Origin: Colwellia sp.
Lineage (GTDB): Bacteria; Pseudomonadota; Gammaproteobacteria; Enterobacterales; Alteromonadaceae
Length of the DNA: 64,000 nt
Direction: 5' to 3'
Assembly: GCA_013215385.1 (NCBI GenBank)
Contig: JABSOY010000008.1
Span: 310,001 to 374,000 of the forward strand
A model generated the notes under the pieces. That model had not been told where the DNA came from and did not search any database. It worked only from the letters and a program-made list of their open reading frames with translations. This document shows positions 57,885 through 64,000 of the stretch, piece after piece; within the stretch, counting starts at the first letter, position 1, and each line of letters begins with the position of its first letter. The position numbers and the translations under genes are program-made.

Positions 57885-57914
57885 AAATAAAAGTCGCGTA
57901 GATTATACGCGAGC
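57885..57914 (-). terminator. Intrinsic terminator of the ygiM-like gene
   Basis: On the minus strand TCGCGTA and TACGCGA (57894-57900 and 57906-57912) form a 7-bp stem with a 5-nt loop, followed by CTTTTATTT. It starts 20 bp after the stop codon. Confidence 0.75.
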
Positions 57915-57933
57915 TTTATTTAACAAACAGTGA

Positions 57934-58533
57934 TTACTTCCAGTTATCCATTGAACCTTTACGACGAGCAGTTAGTCGAGGTATCAATAAACCTAAAACT
58001 AAGCCAATTATAAGTACAATAGCACCATTATAAAACCATTCTTTTTTGATGTTTGTATCTTGATCTTTTAATTTTGATTGGGTAGTCGTTAGGGTTTTGT
58101 TTAACTGACTAATTTCATTATTGAGAGTAATTCTCTCTTGGGTCATTTTTTCAATGTGATTTTTGGCTGCGATAAGCTCGTCTGATAAATTATCACTACC
58201 AGCGGCAGTGTTAGCGAGTTTTTCGTTCAATTCTGCGATAACAAAGCGTAATCCTGGTTTCAACGAGACGTATTTGCTTTCAATCCAAACATTACGGTTT
58301 TTATCATCAATAATTTCAGAGTAATCATTTTCATGTCTGCCAGTGATTTTAACTTCAACACCTGAGTTTACACTGCCAAGAATACGGTAATTATTTCCCG
58401 CGCCTGAATGCATATAAACGAAAAGATCATCAGAAATATAGCCAGAAGCTAAATTGGCAGGCGCTTCTACTGCAAGAAGTGGGAAAGATAAAGTAAGGGC
58501 TAAACCAACAAATAAACCTTTTATGCTTTTCAT
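57934..58533 (-). CDS. ygiM: SH3-domain protein, YgiM-like (TIGR04211 family)
   Basis: The 199-residue protein has a signal peptide (about 1-22), a bacterial SH3 domain (YISDDLFVYMHSGAGNNYRI, then GSVNSGVEVKI), a coiled coil (about 100-160) and a C-terminal membrane helix (about 166-187) with a basic tail. The order matches E. coli YgiM, whose precise role is unclear; it probably sits in the periplasm tethered to the inner membrane. It is divergent from ygiF; in E. coli the two genes are also neighbours. Confidence 0.88.
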   Translation of the reverse strand: MKSIKGLFVGLALTLSFPLLAVEAPANLASGYISDDLFVYMHSGAGNNYRILGSVNSGVEVKITGRHENDYSEIIDDKNRNVWIESKYVSLKPGLRFVIAELNEKLANTAAGSDNLSDELIAAKNHIEKMTQERITLNNEISQLNKTLTTTQSKLKDQDTNIKKEWFYNGAIVLIIGLVLGLLIPRLTARRKGSMDNWK

Positions 58534-58740
58534 GAAACTACCAGTAATGCTTGTAAAATGATTAATGGCAAAATATTAGGGCTTTGCTGAAGTGATAGCA
58601 AGTTAAGTTTACGAACATTAAGGTTTTTATATCAAAAAGGTCAGAAATCTCGATAAATTGAAGGTAATAATAACTTAGCTACTTGTTTTCAGCTCTTGCT
58701 ATTGTAAACTTATTTAATTGAAAATTATTATTGGAAGCAT

Positions 58741-60234
58741 ATGGTTACCGAAATAGAGCTTAAGTATTTTGTGGTTAGTCAAAATTCTCAAGAAAAAATC
58801 ACCCAATTACTCTCTGCTCAACAACTTTCTTTTAGCTGTATCACTAAGCAATTATCAAATTGCTATTACGACACTGCGGATTTGGACTTTAGACAACATG
58901 ATATGGGGCTAAGAGTTCGTGGCTGCGACGGACAATTAGAGCAAACCATTAAAACCGCAGGAGTGGTTATTGCCGGTTTGCATCAACGACCAGAATATAA
59001 TGTCGATATAAAGAATAATTACCCTGAACTGGCACTTTTCCCCGAGAAAATATGGCAATCAAGTCAAAATGTAAAGAAATTACAAGATGCATTGGTGCCG
59101 CTGTTTTTAACTGATTTTACTCGTGTTATTTGGTTGGTTACTTTAACTTCGGGCGCTGTTATTGAATTGGCCTTTGATCAAGGGAAAATCAGTAGTAATG
59201 GCCGAAGTGTAGAGATTTGTGAGCTAGAGCTAGAGCTTGTCTCAGGAAAAACAGCAGATTTACTTTTGTTGGCTAAGCAATTGTTTTCTGTGATCTCAGT
59301 TCGCCCAAGTAGCCAAAGTAAAGCAGCGCGTGGTTATCTATTATGGCAAGGTCTAGCTAAAAACTGGGAAAAGCCTACCGCAGATATGTTACCGCTGAAG
59401 CCTAATTTAGAGATATTAACTGCATTTCATGCGGGTATAAACGACTGTTTAGCTCATTTACATGACCACATCGAGCATTATATTGTTAAACCTAGTTTAA
59501 TTGAGTTAGAAAAAATAACCGAAACCTTAGCCTTAATGCGACATGGTTTTTGGTTGTTTGTTGATTATTTACCCGCGCATTCTAACAAGCTCCGTAATGA
59601 ACTCAGCTATTTTATTCAATTACTTTCTTGGGTCGATAATGCGGTTAACTTACAAGAACTGACCACTAAAACGGGTAATTATCGACATAAATTAGATTAC
59701 AGTAAACAGTTACTTGAACAATTAAAAATAGAAAAACGCCGACTGCCGAACAGTGAAAATGTCCTTGAATTACTACATGGTGAACGCTTTAATTGCTTGC
59801 AGGCCGATTTATTGTCAATGCTGTTGGCTGAGAAAACCATGAGTAATGAGTCACTATTATCCTTTGCCCAGCAAAGTTTATCAAAAAGTATGGGCGCTGT
59901 ATTTTCTGATAGCGAGAATGAACAAGCGTTAACCAGTGAACAATATATATCGCAGGCAAAGTTATTGAACCGAAGTCTGTTAACGACTACTTGGTTTGGC
60001 TTATTGTTCGACCAAGAAAATCGTAAGCAATACCGCACTCCTTGGCTGGATATTCAGCAAGGGATAAGTGAACTACAAACGTTATGGATTCTTCATCAGC
60101 AATTACAAACCTTGGACGATAAACCTTTAAAATTAGTTTCTTGGCAGGGCCGTAAAGTTGAAGGTTTATTAGTTGCCCTAAATAGTTCTAAGAAAATGGC
60201 GATTGCTATGCAACCTTATTGGTTAGAAGAGTAG
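58741..60234 (+). CDS. ygiF: CYTH-CHAD protein, YgiF-like inorganic triphosphatase
   Basis: The 497-residue protein starts VTEIELKYFV, the CYTH ExExK signature, followed by the beta-tunnel residues in NCYYDTADLDFRQHDMGLRV. The CHAD helical domain covers about 225-490. E. coli YgiF hydrolyses inorganic triphosphate; CHAD domains bind polyphosphate. An L,D-transpeptidase gene follows after 7 bp, so the two are probably co-transcribed. Confidence 0.9.
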   Translation: MVTEIELKYFVVSQNSQEKITQLLSAQQLSFSCITKQLSNCYYDTADLDFRQHDMGLRVRGCDGQLEQTIKTAGVVIAGLHQRPEYNVDIKNNYPELALFPEKIWQSSQNVKKLQDALVPLFLTDFTRVIWLVTLTSGAVIELAFDQGKISSNGRSVEICELELELVSGKTADLLLLAKQLFSVISVRPSSQSKAARGYLLWQGLAKNWEKPTADMLPLKPNLEILTAFHAGINDCLAHLHDHIEHYIVKPSLIELEKITETLALMRHGFWLFVDYLPAHSNKLRNELSYFIQLLSWVDNAVNLQELTTKTGNYRHKLDYSKQLLEQLKIEKRRLPNSENVLELLHGERFNCLQADLLSMLLAEKTMSNESLLSFAQQSLSKSMGAVFSDSENEQALTSEQYISQAKLLNRSLLTTTWFGLLFDQENRKQYRTPWLDIQQGISELQTLWILHQQLQTLDDKPLKLVSWQGRKVEGLLVALNSSKKMAIAMQPYWLEE

Positions 60235-60241
60235 TTATTTA

Positions 60242-61132
60242 ATGAAAAGTCTAATTCATGTAGCTTTACTCTTCGGCTATGTTATCTCAGCTAACTGTAT
60301 GGCGAGTGTTTATAATTTACCGACAAAAGACTCAAGACTTATTGGTGAACCTGTTAGCCATAAAGTCAAGAAAGGTGATTATTTTCAAAATTTAGCAGAG
60401 CAATACGATGTCGGTTTTTTGGCTATGTTAGCGGCTAATCCAGGTGTCGATCCTTTCTTGCCTACTCGTGGTAGCCATATTATTATTCCGAAACAAATGT
60501 TATTACCTTTTGGTAAGCGAGAAGGCATTGTTATCAACTTAGCTGAGCTACGTTTGTATTATTACCCTAAAGGTGAAAAGTTAGTCTATGTTTTTCCTGT
60601 CGGCGTTGGCCGGCAAGGGCTTGCAACGCCACATGTTACCAGTGAAATTGGTGATAAACGTAAAGATCCTGTTTGGCGACCGACCAAAGAAATGCGCGAA
60701 CGTTATTTCATTGAGCACGGCAGAGCAATGGTTAAAGAAGTTGCCGCAGGAGCAAATAATCCATTTGGAAAATATGCACTGCGTATTGGCACAAGTGAGT
60801 ATTTGATTCACGGAACCAACAAACGCTTTGGTATCGGTATGCGAGCAAGCTCTGGTTGTATACGCATGTATGCCAATGATATTGAGTGGTTATACAATAA
60901 TGTTGCTGTAGGTACGGTTATTAGAATCTTAGAGCAACCCGTTAAAATGTCTTATGAGCAAGATGGGAAAAAAATTGAAGTACATAGGCCATTAACGCCT
61001 GATACTCAAGCTGAAGCTAAATTAGTCATGACAGATGCTGTAAGAAGCTTTATTGGTGAGGATAAAGTGTTGTTTGAAACGGTAAGTCGTTTACTCGACA
61101 AGCCAGAAGGCGTTGTTGTTTCATTGAAGTGA
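60242..61132 (+). CDS. L,D-transpeptidase with LysM domain (YkuD family)
   Basis: The 296-residue protein has a signal peptide (about 1-21), a LysM module (HKVKKGDYFQNLAEQYDVGF) and a YkuD domain with YLIHGTNKRFGIGMRASSGC and IRMYANDIEWLY, so the catalytic HG...SSGCIRM is intact. Such periplasmic enzymes make 3-3 peptidoglycan crosslinks or attach Braun lipoprotein; which one cannot be told. It lies 7 bp behind the ygiF-like gene. Confidence 0.94.
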   Translation: MKSLIHVALLFGYVISANCMASVYNLPTKDSRLIGEPVSHKVKKGDYFQNLAEQYDVGFLAMLAANPGVDPFLPTRGSHIIIPKQMLLPFGKREGIVINLAELRLYYYPKGEKLVYVFPVGVGRQGLATPHVTSEIGDKRKDPVWRPTKEMRERYFIEHGRAMVKEVAAGANNPFGKYALRIGTSEYLIHGTNKRFGIGMRASSGCIRMYANDIEWLYNNVAVGTVIRILEQPVKMSYEQDGKKIEVHRPLTPDTQAEAKLVMTDAVRSFIGEDKVLFETVSRLLDKPEGVVVSLK

Positions 61133-61169
61133 TTTTGCATAGGAAAATTTGATTTTTTGGAATATAGAC

Positions 61170-61307
61170 CGTCATCCTGAACTTGTCTACATGGATGTAG
61201 GTACTTAGGTTTAGTCTGGAACTATAAACCTGTGTTTCAGGATCTAGTCATTTAAAATAGTGTGGACAACCATAATTTCGAGATACTGAAATAAATTCAG
61301 CATGACG
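61170..61307. repeat. 138-bp MITE/REP-like element with terminal inverted repeats
   Basis: The ends CGTCATCCTGAA (61170-61181) and TTCAGCATGACG (61296-61307) are inverted copies with one mismatch. Internal small hairpins are CTACATGGATGTAG (61187-61200) and AGGTTTA/TAAACCT (61207-61231). The GTCATCCTGAACTTG...TTTCAGGATCT pattern resembles dispersed intergenic repeats of marine gammaproteobacteria; no coding capacity. Confidence 0.7.
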
Positions 61308-61341
61308 AGAGGGGGTCGTATCAATTTCGAGTTACAGAAAC

Positions 61342-61368
61342 AAAAACGAGGCTTAATTAAGCCTCGTT
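61342..61368 (-). terminator. Intrinsic terminator of serA
   Basis: A 24-bp perfect palindrome (arms AACGAGGCTTAA) at 61345-61368 is followed on the minus strand by a U-run. It lies 24 bp after the serA stop. Confidence 0.9.
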
Positions 61369-61392
61369 GGTATATTTACGTATCAAATGATT

Positions 61393-62622
61393 TTAATGAA
61401 GAATACGAGCTCGAATGGTACCGTCAATTTGTTTTAATTCACGTAATGCCACTTCACTGTCTTGTGCTTCAATATCAATAACTACATAACCTATTTGATC
61501 ATCAGTTTGCAAATACTGCGCGGCAATATTGATATTATAATGAGCAAATGTTTGGTTGATTTGCGTTAAAACACCCGGTTGGTTGTGGTGAATATGCAAT
61601 AAACGACTAGTACCAGTATGCCCAGGTAAAGAAACTTCAGGGAAGTTTACCGCTGATAACGTTGAACCATTATCAGAGTACTTAGCCATTTTACTGGCCA
61701 CTTCTAAACCAATGTTAGATTGAGCTTCTTTGGTACTGCCACCAATATGTGGCGTTAAAATGACATTGTCGAATTCACGTAAGGGTGAAATAAACTCTTC
61801 ATCATTTCCTTTTGGCTCGACAGGGAAAACATCGATTGCTGCCCCAGCAACTTTTTTACTCGCTAATGCCTGTGATAAAGCATCGATATCAACAACAGTA
61901 CCACGAGAGGCATTAATAAAAATAACACCGTCTTTCATGGCTGAAAATTCTTTTTCTGCCATCATGTTTTGTGTTTGCTTTGTTTCTGGCACATGCAAGC
62001 TAACTACATCTGCTTCTTTTAATAAGGCTGGTAACGTTGATACTTGGCTAGCATTCCCTAATGGCAGCTTAGTTTCTACATCATAAAAACGAACACGCAT
62101 GCCTAAGGTTTCAGCTAAAATACCTAATTGCATGCCAATGTGGCCGTAACCAACAATGCCTAAGGTTTTACCACGTGCTTCAACAGAGCCTGCCGCTGAT
62201 TTGTGCCATTCACCACGATGTGCTTTGGCACTTTTTTCAGGAATGCCACGTAATAATAATAAGGTTTCACCTAATACTAATTCAGCCACTGAACGGGTAT
62301 TGGAAAACGGAGCGTTAAATACCGGAATACCACGTTTTTGCGCCGCTTTAATATCTACTTGGTTGGTGCCAATACAGAAACAGCCAATAGCGACCAATTT
62401 TTTGGCATGGCTTAAAACATGATCCGTTAACTGCGTACGCGAGCGAATACCAACAAAATGAACATTAGCAATTTTCTTAATCAAATCTTCTTCAGCAAGC
62501 GAGGTACTTATACATTCAATATTGCTGTAGCCTTTTATCTTTAACTCTTCAATAGCGCTCGGGTGAACACCTTCAAGTAATAAAATCTTAATTTTTTCTT
62601 TTGCTAATGAATTATTGCTCAT
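61393..62622 (-). CDS. serA: D-3-phosphoglycerate dehydrogenase
   Basis: The 409-residue protein has the NAD-binding GIVGYGHIGMQLG, catalytic Arg in INASRGTVVD, Glu in DVFPVEPKG, His in LTPHIGGST, and a C-terminal ACT domain (about 335-409) for serine feedback. It catalyses the first step of serine synthesis. The serA-rpiA-fau order is common in gammaproteobacteria; rpiA is 110 bp upstream. Confidence 0.97.
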   Translation of the reverse strand: MSNNSLAKEKIKILLLEGVHPSAIEELKIKGYSNIECISTSLAEEDLIKKIANVHFVGIRSRTQLTDHVLSHAKKLVAIGCFCIGTNQVDIKAAQKRGIPVFNAPFSNTRSVAELVLGETLLLLRGIPEKSAKAHRGEWHKSAAGSVEARGKTLGIVGYGHIGMQLGILAETLGMRVRFYDVETKLPLGNASQVSTLPALLKEADVVSLHVPETKQTQNMMAEKEFSAMKDGVIFINASRGTVVDIDALSQALASKKVAGAAIDVFPVEPKGNDEEFISPLREFDNVILTPHIGGSTKEAQSNIGLEVASKMAKYSDNGSTLSAVNFPEVSLPGHTGTSRLLHIHHNQPGVLTQINQTFAHYNINIAAQYLQTDDQIGYVVIDIEAQDSEVALRELKQIDGTIRARILH

Positions 62623-62732
62623 TGGTCTAAAATCTCGTGTAGGACAGTAGGGGGTATGTTGGTTTAACCAAATGTCATGTATTTAGATGGCTAGATTTCT
62701 AAACTAGCATATAGTGTATAAACTCTAAAGAT

Positions 62733-63389
62733 TTATTTGACGACTTTAGCACCATTTTGTGTGCCTAAAATTAAAACGTCAGCACCACGTTGTGCAAACA
62801 AACCATTGGTAACAACACCTACAATGGCATTGATGTCGTTTTCAAGTTTTTTAGGATCGATTATCTCTAAGTTATGCACATCGAGAATGACACAACCGTT
62901 ATCAGTAATAACACCTTGACGATAAACTGGGTCACCACCAAGTTTTACCAGTTCACGAGCGACATAGCTACGTGCCATAGGAATAACTTCAACTGGGAGT
63001 GGAAAGTTGCCTAGCAAGTTAACCTGCTTAGTTTCGTCGGCAATACAGACAAACGTTTTTGCAACGGCTGCGACGATTTTTTCGCGAGTTAATGCTGCAC
63101 CGCCACCTTTTATCATCGCCATATGTTGGGTAATTTCATCGGCACCATCAACATAGACATCAATACCGTCGACATTGTTTAATTCAAATACTTCAATACC
63201 GTATGCTTTTAGTTTTTCAGTAGAGGCTTCAGAGCTTGAAACAACTCCTTCAATTTTGTCTTTTATTGTCGCTAACGCATCAATAAAATGATTTACCGTT
63301 GAACCCGTACCAACGCCAACAATGGTGCCATTTTTAATGAACTCTAGCGCTTTTATTGCTGCTGATTTTTTCATTTCATCTTGTGTCAT
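62733..63389 (-). CDS. rpiA: Ribose-5-phosphate isomerase A
   Basis: The 218-residue protein has [22 protein letters not shown] and [16 protein letters not shown], including the catalytic Asp and Glu/Lys. It interconverts ribose 5-phosphate and ribulose 5-phosphate in the pentose phosphate pathway. An ordinary member in its usual place between serA and the fau gene. Confidence 0.97.
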   Translation of the reverse strand: MTQDEMKKSAAIKALEFIKNGTIVGVGTGSTVNHFIDALATIKDKIEGVVSSSEASTEKLKAYGIEVFELNNVDGIDVYVDGADEITQHMAMIKGGGAALTREKIVAAVAKTFVCIADETKQVNLLGNFPLPVEVIPMARSYVARELVKLGGDPVYRQGVITDNGCVILDVHNLEIIDPKKLENDINAIVGVVTNGLFAQRGADVLILGTQNGAKVVK

Positions 63390-63442
63390 GTTTATCCTAA
63401 TTTACTGAGAGAGTAATTAAGGAGAAGTATATCAGGACAATA

Positions 63443-64000
63443 TTAAAGATCGAAGTGATAGATGGTACTAGGTGTGATAATTTTAGGAAGGGGAATGTCC
63501 CAATTTTCAATAGGAATAGCTTTCACTTTTTGGCAATCGTGAGCTAAACCGATAGGCATGGGTTTAGCTTGTTTGTTTTGTTGGTATTCTAGATACCAAG
63601 CGGCAAGGGTTCTGTCATAAAAACCACCGCCCATACCAAGGCGATTACCAAAATTATCAAAGGCAACTAGTGGCGTAAAAATGATATCAATATCAGTCAC
63701 GGAAACTATGCTTCTCACGTCAAGTTTAGGTTCTAAAATACCATATTTATTTGTTACCATAACAGATGTTTTAGCATATTTTAAAAAGAGTAAATGCCCC
63801 TTACTAAAAGGGTGGATTACCGGCAAGTAAACAGATAAATTATTTTGCCAACACCAGTTAATAAAAGGTTTTGTATTTAACTCGCCATCATTAGCTAGGT
63901 AAATACCGATATCTTTAACATGTTCCAAGTCTATTTGCGCAATAAGTGTTTGACACAATAAGTCGGCTTGCACTTGCTGTTTTTCAGCATTTAATTGGCG
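63443..64000 (-). CDS. fau: 5-formyltetrahydrofolate cyclo-ligase (partial, N-terminus outside window)
   Basis: The frame is open to the right edge (185 codons seen). The edge residues RQLNAEKQQVQADLL match the family's N-terminal helix, so an internal GTG at 63973 is not the true start. Visible are GIYLANDGELNTKPF, VYLPVIHPFSKGHLLFLKY and the ATP-binding GMGGGFYDRTLA. The enzyme recycles 5-formyl-THF to 5,10-methenyl-THF. The E. coli homologue lies behind the 6S RNA gene, so ssrS might sit just beyond the window. Confidence 0.93.
   Translation of the reverse strand, partial: RQLNAEKQQVQADLLCQTLIAQIDLEHVKDIGIYLANDGELNTKPFINWCWQNNLSVYLPVIHPFSKGHLLFLKYAKTSVMVTNKYGILEPKLDVRSIVSVTDIDIIFTPLVAFDNFGNRLGMGGGFYDRTLAAWYLEYQQNKQAKPMPIGLAHDCQKVKAIPIENWDIPLPKIITPSTIYHFDL

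Overview
The window looks like a chromosomal segment of a marine gammaproteobacterium of the Alteromonadales, most likely Colwelliaceae (Colwellia or a close relative). The basis is AT-rich DNA, a polar-flagellum cluster in the FlrA/FlhF/FlhG/ParC/ParP style shared by Vibrio, Shewanella and Pseudomonas, and housekeeping neighbourhoods such as ribH-nusB-thiL-pgpA and fau-rpiA-serA. The genus is an inference from gene content only.

Layout. (1) 1-4321: surface-sugar genes. A partial GDP-fucose-synthase-like gene and a DJ-1/PfpI gene lie on the minus strand. On the plus strand is a tight trio: a two-domain glycosyltransferase, an HddC-like nucleotidyltransferase and an HddA-like GHMP kinase, which suggests GDP-activated heptose chemistry. 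(2) 4445-38307: about 33 kb of flagellar and chemotaxis genes, all on the plus strand: flrA, flrB, flrC, fliEFGHIJ, fliKLMNOPQR-flhB, flhA, flhF, flhG, fliA, cheY, cheZ, cheA, cheB, motC-like, motD-like, parC, parP, cheW and a fipA (DUF2802) gene, followed by mlaA. (3) 38397-44734: a small membrane protein, ribH-nusB-thiL-pgpA, fumarylacetoacetase, and a divergent GST/LysR pair. (4) 44798-49153: cca, a fused ExeA-GspB type secretion protein, and an HD-GYP protein. (5) 49324-54483: the leucine operon leuABCD on the minus strand, with a leader peptide, attenuator terminator and promoter that can all be read. (6) 54616-57626: surface polysaccharide genes (CDP-glycerol transferase family, a decayed glycosyltransferase pseudogene, Wzi). 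(7) 57934-64000: ygiM-like, ygiF-like, an L,D-transpeptidase, a MITE-like repeat, then serA, rpiA and a partial fau on the minus strand.

How the genes work together. FlrA should start the flagellar cascade. Four sites with the sigma-54 GG-N10-GC spacing lie before flrB, fliE, fliK and flhA, which gives a readable class II/III hierarchy. FlhF, FlhG and FipA set polar placement, and ParC/ParP set polar placement of the CheA array. Two hairpins (after cheA and after cheW) may lower expression of the genes behind them. CheA lacks a recognisable P2 domain and instead carries three copies of an acidic motif resembling the CheY-binding peptides of FliM and CheZ; I regard this as the most interesting signal.

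No tRNA, rRNA, CRISPR array, transposase or prophage was seen. The window looks vertically inherited except possibly for the two polysaccharide regions.
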